64,000 bases of DNA from Saprospiraceae bacterium. GTDB lineage: Bacteria > Bacteroidota > Bacteroidia > Chitinophagales > Saprospiraceae. Below, piece after piece: positions 9,051 to 18,700 of this stretch. The DNA is taken from contig JAHBTW010000010.1 in the NCBI GenBank assembly GCA_019638385.1, forward strand, positions 62,001 to 126,000, in the 5' to 3' direction. A model generated the notes under the pieces. That model saw nothing but the letters and a program-made list of their open reading frames with translations, was not told where the DNA came from and did no database searches. The first letter of the stretch is position 1. Each line of letters opens with the position of its first letter. Made by a program: the position numbers and the translations under genes.

Positions 9051-10649
9051 CGCGCAACTATCGGCATCTGCGGGAATGGGGGCTAAAGAAAGGGCATCAA
9101 ACAATTCCACCCGGCCGCCGAAGGCTTTTTCAAAACTGCGCCGCACCCGGTGAAGCGCCGGCAAATACCGCCGATGCCGGCCTGCATCCGTCACTTCCAT
9201 GTAGCCTTGTTGAAAACTGACGTTCACAATTTCGCTCTCCTGAAACAAGGCGCCGCCTTCCTCCACCAAATGAGGCGTGCGCAGGGAGATGACATTTCCG
9301 TCCGAGGAGAACAGTACATTGGGGTACCAGCGAATGTGATCGGGTGTGATGAAGTCGCCCACAAACCAGCCGCCGGGCCGCAGCAAAGCAGCCGCGCGTT
9401 GTACCGCCTCGTCGAAGCGCCGATGGTCCAGATAGTGGAAAACATTCAGTCCGCTGAAAAGCAAATCCCATTGGCCTGCCCCGGTTTCGAATGTAAGAAT
9501 ATCGCCTTCCTCCGCGCGAATGCGCCGGCCCGCCTCCGACACCATCGCCGGCGAAATATCCATACCGAGCAGCTTGTCGTATGGCGCCCCCAGCGCTTCG
9601 ATCATATACTCTTCCACTAAGCCCGTACCGCAGCCGACGGAGAGGATTTTGGCATCGGAATAATCAAACACATATCTATCGGCAAAAAAGCGCAGGTATC
9701 CGGCCATAAAATCGTCGAGGCAAGGCCGGCATATCACGGCATCATACAACTCGGCATAGCGGTGGAAAGCATCCTCGATCTGCCCGGCATAGCCGCGCTG
9801 GAGCCGGGCCATTTCGCGCAGTTCCTGATTCATGATTTTCCAATACACAGAGTCGGTGCTGTGGCCCTCCGCGTCGGTGCGCTCGCGCAGGCAAAAGGAG
9901 ATGCGCTCCCGGTGTGCCGGCGATTGCAGCGCTTCCATGACGGCGGGCAATTGTTCGGCGCCACGCGCTATGCCGGCATCGGCCATGCGTTGCATGCGGC
10001 GTTGCAATTCGATCAAATAGCGCAATTGTGTGGGAAAATCTGCTTCCGGACCGGGTTCTTCCCGAACCACATCGGCGGGCGGCAATGCCAAAAACACGCC
10101 GCCATCCACTCGCTGAATGACCTGCCGGTGCAGATCGAATACGCGGGCCTCTCCCGTGATGTTTGGCTTCGGTTCCGGGGTGCCGTACACATGCAGCGAG
10201 AGAAAACGTTCATCGCCGGGGTTGCCCATCTGATGTACCAAACTATGGCTGACACTCACGGCCTCGCCGGGTTTGAGCATCCAACGGGCCAGGGTGCGGA
10301 TGGTATCTTCCTCCACATGAAAAACAGCGTGCTCGGCCGCACCGAACACCTGCACAGTGCCGTATTGGGTAAAACCGTGATCGTGCAGCCCCGAAAAATC
10401 GCCGGGTTGCCACGACATGACCATGATCTCAAAGTGCTCTTCTTTGTAAACCAGTTTCCGGCCGTAGCTGTCGGCCACAGGATGATCGAAATCCGCCCAG
10501 GACAGGAGATCTTCTTCCCGAACCCCGGCTGCGAGCACGGCGCGCCGAAGCTCCATCGGTTTGAGTTGTTTGCTGTTGCGGAGGGTGGTTGCGATGTGCC
10601 GGAGGGATGTCGGCAATTGGTCGAACGGAGAAACGGATGTGGCTGTCAA
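9015..10649 (-). CDS. Cysteine-dioxygenase-like cupin fused to class I SAM methyltransferase
   Basis: 544 residues. Residues 1-200 resemble cysteine dioxygenase: a tyrosine-rich strand, then WQPGDFSGLHDHGFTQYGTV with the metal-binding HDHG, and a later histidine (SVSHSLVHQMGN) as third ligand. Residues 310-440 form a class I methyltransferase: motif I ILSVGCGTGLVEEYMIEALG, acidic loop LLGMDISPAMVSEAG, and WDLLFSGLNVFHYLD. A helical linker of about 100 residues joins them. Known: CDO-type cupins oxidise thiols with iron; class I methyltransferases use S-adenosylmethionine. Inferred: a two-step modification of one small molecule. The thiol substrate is not established. It ends convergently with galE and lies about 100 bp downstream of the symporter gene on the same strand. 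Confidence 0.75.
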   Translation of the reverse strand: MTATSVSPFDQLPTSLRHIATTLRNSKQLKPMELRRAVLAAGVREEDLLSWADFDHPVADSYGRKLVYKEEHFEIMVMSWQPGDFSGLHDHGFTQYGTVQVFGAAEHAVFHVEEDTIRTLARWMLKPGEAVSVSHSLVHQMGNPGDERFLSLHVYGTPEPKPNITGEARVFDLHRQVIQRVDGGVFLALPPADVVREEPGPEADFPTQLRYLIELQRRMQRMADAGIARGAEQLPAVMEALQSPAHRERISFCLRERTDAEGHSTDSVYWKIMNQELREMARLQRGYAGQIEDAFHRYAELYDAVICRPCLDDFMAGYLRFFADRYVFDYSDAKILSVGCGTGLVEEYMIEALGAPYDKLLGMDISPAMVSEAGRRIRAEEGDILTFETGAGQWDLLFSGLNVFHYLDHRRFDEAVQRAAALLRPGGWFVGDFITPDHIRWYPNVLFSSDGNVISLRTPHLVEEGGALFQESEIVNVSFQQGYMEVTDAGRHRRYLPALHRVRRSFEKAFGGRVELFDALSLAPIPADADSCASTRYVVVAHKG

Positions 10650-10752
10650 GATGCTTGTTTTTTTTGAGCGGCGCTTTTCGCTTGCCGCAACAAGTCTAAT
10701 GCTTTGAGAAGTACATTGGTTTACCGCGTGGTCCGTTTTTCGAAAGGTACAC

Positions 10753-12135
10753 TCAGGCTTTCTTCACTTTATCCGGCCAGAGCAAACTGGCCGCCACCAT
10801 CACCACTAAGCCCACCCCGGCCCCGTACAACAGGCTGGGCAATTCGCTGCCCCGAATTTCAAAAAACAACCACACGGCCAGGCCGATCGTCATGGAGGAC
10901 AGGGCGCCCACGTTGGAAGACCGTTTCCAATACATGCCGAGCGCCAGCGGAAAAAACAGCGATACCAAACTAAAGGCCGATGACTGTCCCACCAACTCGT
11001 AAATATTGGCGCTCCAACTCGCCATGATCGCGGATAATATGGCCACAAAAACGACCGACATTCGCATGATGCGCAAGAGCGATTTATCACTTACACTTTT
11101 AAAATAAGGCTTTATCAAATTCTCGCCGATGATGGTAGCCGGCGCCAGCATAGCACCGGAAGTGGTGCTCAAAATAGCCGACAATAAAGCCCCGAAAAAC
11201 AATGCCTGCATGGCCGTACTGCTGTGTCGGAGTACCATCTGAGGAATGAGCATCTGCGGGTCTCCGTCACCGGTATCGGCATACAACATGCGGCCCGCCA
11301 GCGCAATAAATAGCGGAATGAACCCAATGGTCAGGTACATGAACCCACCGATGTAGGCAGCCCGCACCGAGGTGTCGGCATTTTTGGCCGACATCACCCG
11401 CTGAAAAACATCCTGCTGCGGAATAGAGCCCAGGCCGATGGTGATCCAGGCCGCGACGTAATGCGCTATGCTGTGGAAGTTGCCTTCCGGCAGAAAATGA
11501 AAAAACCCCTGCGGCGTGGAAGCGAGCACCGTGGAAACGCCGCCCGCAGCCTTCGCCATCGAAACGGCCAATATGACCAATCCGATGATGATGATGATGG
11601 TTTGGATAAAATCTGTAATGGATACGGCCCACATACCTCCGATATAGGTGTAAAAAACGACCACACAGGTGCAGAGGATGATGCCCCAATGAAAAGGAAT
11701 GCCCGTGAGCGCCGTGAGTACCACTGCCATAGCGACCAATTGCGCCGCTATCCAGCCGAAGTAAGAGGGCACAATGAGAATGGCCGCTACCAATTCGGCA
11801 GTGCGACTGAAGCGGATGCGAAAAAAATCCACAAAGGTGAGCAGGTTCATTTTGTAAAAGCGCCGCGCAAAAAAAGCGCCCACCAAAATGAGACACAACG
11901 CCGCCCCGAAAGGATCTTCCACCACGCCGATCAAACCGCCGTCCACAAACTGCGAAGGCGCGCCCATGATGGTTTCAGAACCGAACCAGGTAGCAAACAT
12001 AGCCGACGCCGCAATGACCAAAGGCAAGCGCCGGCCCGCCATCACAAAGTCGCGGGTGTTCTTCACACGGGTAGAAGCCCACCAACCGATGGCGATGGTA
12101 ACCAGCATGTACAGCCCGATGGAGAGTAACAGCAT
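10753..12135 (-). CDS. Sodium:solute symporter family (SLC5-type) permease
   Basis: About 460 residues with 12-13 hydrophobic spans. SSS-family features include the N-terminal MLLLSIGLYMLVTIAIGWWA, the early loop FVMAGRRLPLVIAASAMFAT followed by WFGSETIMGA, QQDVFQRVMSAKNAD, and the SGAMLAPATIIGEN segment. A longer reading from 12216 is rejected because its extra 27 codons lie across an intrinsic terminator (12170-12211) and have no family resemblance; the ATG at 12133-12135 opens directly into the first membrane helix. Couples Na+ entry to solute uptake; substrate unknown. The neighbouring fused cupin-methyltransferase may act on the imported compound (inference only). Confidence 0.85.
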   Translation of the reverse strand: MLLLSIGLYMLVTIAIGWWASTRVKNTRDFVMAGRRLPLVIAASAMFATWFGSETIMGAPSQFVDGGLIGVVEDPFGAALCLILVGAFFARRFYKMNLLTFVDFFRIRFSRTAELVAAILIVPSYFGWIAAQLVAMAVVLTALTGIPFHWGIILCTCVVVFYTYIGGMWAVSITDFIQTIIIIIGLVILAVSMAKAAGGVSTVLASTPQGFFHFLPEGNFHSIAHYVAAWITIGLGSIPQQDVFQRVMSAKNADTSVRAAYIGGFMYLTIGFIPLFIALAGRMLYADTGDGDPQMLIPQMVLRHSSTAMQALFFGALLSAILSTTSGAMLAPATIIGENLIKPYFKSVSDKSLLRIMRMSVVFVAILSAIMASWSANIYELVGQSSAFSLVSLFFPLALGMYWKRSSNVGALSSMTIGLAVWLFFEIRGSELPSLLYGAGVGLVVMVAASLLWPDKVKKA

Positions 12136-12169
12136 CCGTTTTTTTACTGCAAAAGAAAGAAATACTCCA

Positions 12170-12211
12170 AAAAAAAAAGCAGCCTCTATGGGCGTACCAT
12201 AAAAAGGCTGC
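12170..12211 (-). terminator. Intrinsic terminator in the symporter leader
   Basis: Read on the minus strand, GCAGCC and GGCTGC enclose a loop containing a second nested stem (TATGG/CCATA), followed by a run of ten T. It ends only about 35 bases before the symporter start codon. It may stop readthrough from the T9SS gene upstream, or work as an attenuator of the symporter. Confidence 0.75.
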
Positions 12212-12428
12212 TGCAAAAACCAACTTCAAAAGGGTTAAATAACGTGGCTCTTTATGTCATGGAACTATAGAACGAACGCAACCCTCCGGCAGTCAGATTA
12301 GTATGAATACTCTTCAACTTATTGCCAATCAGCAATTTAAGAGAATATGATTTGTCGGAATCGGTATTGGGAGTGTCAGTTTTCGGGGGGAAATCGGCTT
12401 TTTATTTCTGTCTGTAATTTAATGCCCA

Positions 12429-12459
12429 CAAAAGTATCTTTTTTTTAGATGCCGCGCAA
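12429..12459 (-). promoter_or_regulatory. Consensus promoter for the symporter leader or a small RNA
   Basis: On the minus strand the order is TTG, 20 bases, TACTTTTG. This fits TTG-N17-23-TAnnTTTG exactly. Predicted start near 12422, giving a leader of about 285 bases before the symporter ATG, or a 250-base RNA if transcription stops at the 12170 terminator. Confidence 0.6.
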
Positions 12460-12614
12460 GTGGGGAGCGGCCCCGGCAAGGGCTGGAGTGTTGTCATTCC
12501 GCAGCGCAGGGGTTGCCATTCCGTACCACGCTGCGACATGGGGAGGAATCTGCACCATCACGCCAAGAGGGCCGTAACGTATGCAGATTCCTTCGGACTG
12601 ACAGGAGCAGCACG

Positions 12615-15563
12615 CTACTCCTTCACAAGCCGCAACACCTCCTGTTGTGCTCCGACCCTCAGGCGCACGAGGTATATGCCGGTGGGCAAGTTGCTCAGGT
12701 CTAATTCATGCTGCAAGGCGCCCGCAGGCAGCACGCTGCGTTGCAACAGGCGGCCCTGCATGTCCAGCAGAAACAACTCGCCGTCCTGTACTGCACGCTG
12801 CGACAGGCGCAGGGTGATGCGGTCGCCGGCAGGGTTGGGGAAAAAATTAAAGGTTAAAGGGGAAAGGTTAAAGTGGCGGAAGTCGAGGGCAACGGTGTTG
12901 AAATACTCCACCACGCCGTCGAAGTCCACTTGCCGGAGGCGGTAGTAGTTCAGGCCGGGCATCGGGTTTTCATCTAAAAGACTGTACGTCTGCGGCTCAG
13001 TGGTAGTACCCGCACCGGATACGCGACCGATTTCCTTCCAATCCAGCCCATCCCCACTGCGCTCCACGGCCATGTAGTCGTTGTTGAGTTCTGTGGCGGT
13101 AGCCCAACTCAGCAGCGCCGTTTTTTCGTCCTGTTTTTCGGCTTTGAAATAAAGCAGTTCGATGGGGAGAGGCGCCAGGACATTGACAACCCCGCCGTTT
13201 TCAGTAAAATAAATGATACTTTGATTCGTGGCCAGCGAAACCGGGTGCCCCCAGCTACCGGTTGCTAATTGGCCCTCACCGCCAAGCTCCAATGTGCCGG
13301 CCGTGTGTACAAAACTCGCCAGATTAGCTTTTGATAAAATAGCAATGGAAAACTTTTCAGTGATATCACGAGCCGCATTAAAGGTTACAGGGCCGGCAAT
13401 GTTATCGAAAGTCAAATTTTTCACCATGAGCGGCAGTCCTGCTCCGGTATTTTGAGCCGTGAACCCATTGTAGATGTAATTGGCGCCTATGTTGTACCTG
13501 CGAATGCCCGACACCTGTACATTGCCGGTAGCGCCCACGGTAGAAATGCCCGCCGCAGAACGGATACCGAGCGTAGCATCGGCTTCCAATGTGAACTCGC
13601 CGCCGCCGGTCACCGTGGTTTCCGGGCTTTCCATTTGCAGGTACGCGCCGCTTTCTACCGTGAAGTTGATCAGATTGGAAACCGTGGCGCCCGATGTATA
13701 AACCTGCGGCGCACCGGCCCCCGTGAAGTTGATGGAGCCGAAGCCGTTGGCATTACCGGAAGTTTTGGTGAGCGTTCCTCCTGAGATGGTAAAATCGCCG
13801 CCCACATTGAGGATGCCCTCAGCGTTTGCGCCGGCCATATCGTATAGGCCGTCGGTTTGGGTAAAACTGCCTTTAATATTGACGATGGACGCATTGGCCG
13901 TCCCGCTTACCCGGTGATTAAAGTCGCCGCCGGTTTTGATAAAATCCCCGCCCAGATTGATAACAGCGGGGCCGTTTCCATCTTTCATATTAAAAGTGCC
14001 GCCCGACATCTGGAGGTTACCCGATATGTTCAGGGTGACGTCGCCGCCGGCATTATTGAGCCGGAAGACGCCCGCCGGCAAGAAAAAATTGCCGCCAACG
14101 TCCAAAACCACCGTACCTCCGCCGTTATTCAGACCGATCGGCCGGGTTGCCGGGCTACCGTTGTTGAGCGTAAAATCGCCCGCCACGGTAAGGGTACCGG
14201 AGCCGCTTGGCACGAGGAAGCCTGTGTTGGCGCCCGCGCCGGCGTCCAAAAACGGCCCTACTTGAAAATCCCCGAACGTTTGGCCCAGAAGATTGGAAGG
14301 GCCGTTCGTTGCACCGGGCCAATTCCCGATGGTCACTAAAGACTTGGGGTGCCAGGTGGCGGTGGGCACCACTCGGTCGCTCCCCGTCCGCATGAGGATG
14401 TATGTGCCGCCTTCGCGGAACTCAATGGCAGCACCGGCAAGGATATTAAAAGTGCCGTTAGGGGTCGGGGTTGTTATGTCGCCATGATATACGATGCCGG
14501 ATACATCCAGATCAATGCCGGGGCCATTTGCAAGGGTGAGATCATCGTTCACCACCAAAATCCCTCCTTTTTGCACCAACACCTGATCCGCCGTCACAGC
14601 CGCAGTGATCGTCACGGTATGCCCCAGGCGAATTGCAATTTCGCCATCGGCCTGAGTGGGCGTACTGGTAGGTCCAATGCCTTTGACAGCAACATGCCCG
14701 GCAGCCCATTGTCTGGCTGCTGAGTAGTTGTTAAAAGTACCCGGATTGAGATTAGCAAGGGAGTGGGTTCTGTGCGCCGTCACCATTTTGGCATGTGCCG
14801 TACCGACATTGCCGGTATAGCTGTTTACCGGATCGCCAAAACTGCCGGGAGTACCTATATTATTACCGTCGCCCTCCGAGTGTGCAGCGGCTATCCTGAT
14901 CATATTGGCATTTGCAGGAAAAAAGCCCGGGTTAAGAGGCGGAGGATCCGCCGCATTGGTATTACCGGCATCCGGTATGGCTGCCACCGGCAACAGCTCG
15001 TAAGTACCCGCTGTAATGCGATACGCAATATGAGCGCTGCGTTCTGCGCCGGCGGTTACACCCAGCGTGGCGCCTTCCGTGCCGTCGGCTACCCGATACC
15101 AGGCACGACGTACCCGATTGCCTGCAATACTGGGGGCATTGGGGTAAAGATCGGTCCAGCCGGCGGGCGTGCCGGGGTCGGTCGCATCGTCGGCGGCGTC
15201 CACCCAAAAAACGAGCAGGAGATCGCCCGCCTCAATATCGTCGGGCAGGGCCACGATGTGCAGGGTACCTGCGGGGTCTGTTTTCGCGCTGGAGGCTGTT
15301 CCGCCTACTTCCGGGAAAGCGCATTGGGGTATCCATTTCATAAGGGTACCGTCGTAGCGCTCCCAGGTACAGCCGTCGTTCCAGTTGCCGGACTTTCGGC
15401 TGCGAAAATCGCCGTCGTTCTGCCCCTGCGCTGTGGCGCCGATGAGCAACATGCCGGCCGTTAGTATGGCAATGGATAATGATGTCAGTAGATTGGCGCA
15501 ACGCCGGATGTGCATCCACGGACGAGCGATCCTTTTTGCCTCGCGAGTTTTTTGCTTTCTCAT
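12615..15563 (-). CDS. Large secreted protein with T9SS type A sorting domain
   Basis: About 980 residues from the ATG at 15561-15563. A longer frame exists from 15707 but its first 48 residues are not signal-like and overlap the promoter. A basic n-region precedes a hydrophobic core (SLSIAILTAGMLLIGATAQ). The N-terminal part reads GDFRSRKSGNWNDGCTWERY, seen in adhesin-like T9SS cargo. The middle is Gly/Asn-rich repetitive beta-helix-like sequence (LDVGGNFFLPAGVFRLNN, LNISGNLQMSGGTFNMKD, repeated VNIKGSFTQTDG-type units). The C-terminus is a typical type A signal: FFPNPAGDRITLRL through LPTGIYLVRLRVGAQQEV. Exported and probably anchored at the cell surface. Confidence 0.88.
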   Translation of the reverse strand: MRKQKTREAKRIARPWMHIRRCANLLTSLSIAILTAGMLLIGATAQGQNDGDFRSRKSGNWNDGCTWERYDGTLMKWIPQCAFPEVGGTASSAKTDPAGTLHIVALPDDIEAGDLLLVFWVDAADDATDPGTPAGWTDLYPNAPSIAGNRVRRAWYRVADGTEGATLGVTAGAERSAHIAYRITAGTYELLPVAAIPDAGNTNAADPPPLNPGFFPANANMIRIAAAHSEGDGNNIGTPGSFGDPVNSYTGNVGTAHAKMVTAHRTHSLANLNPGTFNNYSAARQWAAGHVAVKGIGPTSTPTQADGEIAIRLGHTVTITAAVTADQVLVQKGGILVVNDDLTLANGPGIDLDVSGIVYHGDITTPTPNGTFNILAGAAIEFREGGTYILMRTGSDRVVPTATWHPKSLVTIGNWPGATNGPSNLLGQTFGDFQVGPFLDAGAGANTGFLVPSGSGTLTVAGDFTLNNGSPATRPIGLNNGGGTVVLDVGGNFFLPAGVFRLNNAGGDVTLNISGNLQMSGGTFNMKDGNGPAVINLGGDFIKTGGDFNHRVSGTANASIVNIKGSFTQTDGLYDMAGANAEGILNVGGDFTISGGTLTKTSGNANGFGSINFTGAGAPQVYTSGATVSNLINFTVESGAYLQMESPETTVTGGGEFTLEADATLGIRSAAGISTVGATGNVQVSGIRRYNIGANYIYNGFTAQNTGAGLPLMVKNLTFDNIAGPVTFNAARDITEKFSIAILSKANLASFVHTAGTLELGGEGQLATGSWGHPVSLATNQSIIYFTENGGVVNVLAPLPIELLYFKAEKQDEKTALLSWATATELNNDYMAVERSGDGLDWKEIGRVSGAGTTTEPQTYSLLDENPMPGLNYYRLRQVDFDGVVEYFNTVALDFRHFNLSPLTFNFFPNPAGDRITLRLSQRAVQDGELFLLDMQGRLLQRSVLPAGALQHELDLSNLPTGIYLVRLRVGAQQEVLRLVKE
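12843..12879. repeat. AAAGGTTAAAG repeat in the T9SS gene linker
   Basis: Two tandem units (TTAAAGGTTAAAGGGG, AAAGGTTAAAGTGG). Translated on the minus strand they encode HFNLSPLTFNFF, the linker immediately before the T9SS sorting domain. Confidence 0.75.
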
Positions 15564-15647
15564 AATATGTTGGATTTTGTTTTCAGCCGCACAAACTATG
15601 TCTCGAAAAGTGCGAAAAGCCGGGTACAAACAATCGGTACCGACGAA

Positions 15648-15676
15648 CAAAAATATTAATTTTTTCCAGAAAACAA
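15648..15676 (-). promoter_or_regulatory. Promoter of the T9SS type A gene
   Basis: On the minus strand: TTG, 18 bases, TATTTTTG, a full match to the Bacteroidota consensus. Predicted transcription start is near 15641, giving a 5' leader of roughly 80 bases before the ATG at 15563. It supports the shorter start. Confidence 0.6.
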
Positions 15677-15757
15677 AAGATCGGCGCTTTAATGTGGTGG
15701 CCATCACTCCTTTTGCGGTTTCTTTACATTTTTTGGGTTAAGTGCAATTGCACTGAA

Positions 15758-18700
15758 TTAGTACGTTAGTTTGGGATTCAGGACGGAAAAAACGGCTGTT
15801 GCCCGGCGCTGACGGGCTAAGCGAAGCCACTCTCCGCCCGGAGGCTCCTTACCTCGAATGCCCTGATCGCCGCCGGCTTCTGTGCGGATGACAAATTTCC
15901 CGGTTTTTTGATGTATTCCAAAAGCGCCGTTAGCATAGCCCAATACCCAATCGCGTACGCTTTCGGCTCTTCGAACTGCCAGCCCCGGCGTTTTGGCTTC
16001 CGTATCATCCGTAAAGCCTTTGATGGTGAGTATAATCTGCTCGCCGGCTTGCAAGTCCTTTTGCAACACGCCCAGTACTTCGCGCAACCGCTCCTCAAAG
16101 GAGGCGGCATTCCCGTTCAACTCCTGATCGAAAAAATTGCTTATGTCGAAGGTAGCGGTTCCGATGTTGTTCTGTTGTACCTGTTGTCGGGGCATCGCAT
16201 ATTCCTGCCTTTTGGCATAATACTGCCGCAGTAAATCGCTGTATGCGGCGCCGGCAGCGGCGGGTATATTTTCATCAAAATACAAAACCGTTTCGCCGGA
16301 AAAAGGCAGGCGCGTGGGTTGGCGCTCTGTCACGCCGGGCGAAACGACCGGACAGTTGGCAATGCACTTACCTGTTTTATCAATGTTAAAGGTTTCTCTT
16401 TTTTTGTTTACGACAAGACTAACCTGCGCACGACCGTTGGAAAAATCGCCGGCACGCTCAAATTGCGGCGCGATGACTTCCCGTCCCTGCCGGTCTAAGT
16501 AGCCCCACAAATCGGCTTCCGCCCTCACTAAGCCGTCGCGCAGAAAGCCGAGACTGCGATAGTTGGGCGGAATCACAATTTTGCCCTGCGCATCCACATA
16601 TCCGAAGCGAAGGCCCGCCCTCGATTGCTGCTGCACACGGTACCAGTCGCCGCCGGCATCGTACTCTATGAGGTTGTATAAGGCTTCTATTATCACCCGG
16701 CCTTTTGCGTCGCGCAGGCCGTACAATCCTTTAGAGGCAAAGGTTTGCAGGCGATTGGGATCGGTAACGACGGGCGTCAATCTCTTATCTGGCAGTGCTT
16801 CACCGGGGGTTATGAGGTATGACTGCTGAGCCGTTTCATAATCTCGTTTTTCAAACCGGATACTCAGTGTTTTGCCGCCGGCAGTAGCGGGTAAAGTGAG
16901 GTTGTAATAACCGTTTCTATCGCTTTGCGCCTGAAAAGCAGCAGCGCTCACGGTCACCCCCGACACGGCAGCTCCACGGTTGGCATCTAATACCCTGCCC
17001 CTCAGTTGGATAGGCTTGGCCTCGTCTTCAGGAAGCGGCAGATCATTGATTGCTTGCCCCGATAGCGGCAGACAGCGGTCGGCAGCCCATAACATTTCGG
17101 CATCGGCCACACCTCCGGCGCTGAGGTCTATTTCATGGGCCTTATGAAACCAATAGCACAATCCATCCGGCCAATAGGTTTCCGGGCTGAACTCGTAGCT
17201 GGAATCAATTTCCCACACGAGGTACTCCACCGTGCCTTTGTTGAAATACAGCACCGCCGCATTTTTGAAAAAAGAGAGGGAGTCTTCGGCGGACAGCCCG
17301 GCCAGCAATTTTGTGCATTCCGCCAACATTTTATTGGCAGACACCGTATCGCCGGCGGCTACATAGTCGGCCAGAAACATCTCTTTGTACCAAAGCATTT
17401 CTCGCGGCGTGGAAATGCACATATCCACCTCCTGATAAGTTGAAAATTCGCTGTTGCCGGGGCACACGTTGAAGGAAGGGCTATAGGCCAACACAAACAT
17501 TGAAAACAAAAACCACAGCGGCAAGGCCCAAAGCCAGTCTTTCCAGGCCGGGCTTAGGTGATTGACCGGTGCGGCCAGCCGTTTCAACATTTGAGGAATG
17601 ACGAAATCGGCCCGGCCCGGCGGCTTCTTCATGTACCGGAACGCCACCGCATCCATGGTGTGGCCCGCTGCCTGCAATCCCTCAAGTTCGTCTTGTAACT
17701 CGGCGCGTTTGCGGGCGCTTTGGGTAAACGCCAATTCATTGAGCGCCGCGTTGGCGCGATACTCTTCATAAGCCACCGAAGCGGGATCGGGTTGCGCGCC
17801 TTGTCCCAAAAGCTCATGGATCGTGTGCCGCACGCGTTCCTCCAGCCCCCGCTCTGCCAGATAATCTATCAGTTCCGAACGAGCGGCCTCCGGGATGCGC
17901 CCCGCCACAAACCAGGGCAGGCGCGTCAACTGAAACGCGTTGTCGAAGTGCAACAAGGGCGCTTCCTGCGACGACAATTCCTGGCCAAGGGCGAGCGTAA
18001 GCTCCCATTGCAGCAAGGGATATACGGCACAGGCGGCAATCCAATCGAGCACGGGTTGCGAAAAGTGTTGTTGCAAAGAAGGAATCAAATCGCCCTCCAA
18101 TCGGATGGGTTCCAGGGGGAGGTCTTCCATGCCGGCAATCATCTCCGAAGTATTGCGGGGGTCCAATGCGTCCAACTGCTCTACGGCTGCGCCCCAGCCC
18201 TCCATCGTGGCCGGCAATACGGCAAACAATTCGCCGAGGCGGTCTTCGTTTCTGCCCCAACTGCGCAATGGCATGGGCGAGAGCAAGGCCCTGCGCCGCC
18301 AGTCGGCGAGCAAGGAAGTCCATCGCTCTAAACGGCCGCTCAGGGGGCTGAGCAGTTGGCGACCGTGGCTAAGCACCAACAGGCGGGAGTTGCCGAAACG
18401 GTGCTGCAATTCGCGCAGCGGGATGCCGCCGGGGTGTTTTTCATTAAAACAAAGCCGGAGGTCTCCCTCAAAAAAATAGCGCTCAAGCGGCGCTTCCTGC
18501 CGCCGAAAATGGCGAAACATCCAATCGAACAGCATGGCGCGGTGGTCGTTGGGGCTTTGGCGATCAATGAGCAGCAGGTAGTCGGGCGGGCTGGTGAGTT
18601 GGCGGTATTTGAACTGTGCCATACCCAATTTCTGTACAGTGGCGCGTATGGTGGCCGGAATGTCAAGGGCAAACATATCCTCGCGGGTGCGGCGACGCAG

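Larger units (their letters stand above)
12136..12614. other. Intergenic region holding a leader or small-RNA unit and repeats
   Basis: No protein gene is seen. The left part (12170-12459, minus strand) holds a consensus promoter and a terminator separated by about 220 bases, including a hairpin (ATTGC-TGATTG-GCAAT). The right part (12470-12614) is GC-rich dispersed repeat: AGGAATCTGC at 12544-12553 and GCAGATTCCT at 12583-12592 form a perfect 10-bp inverted repeat, flanked by TGTCATTCC-type and CGCTGCGACATGG words that look like intergenic repeat sequence. Confidence 0.6.

Noticed and set aside
12136..12216. N-terminal extension of the symporter (start at 12216)
   Set aside because: The extra codons lie across an intrinsic terminator and do not fit the family; the ATG at 12135 is preferred.
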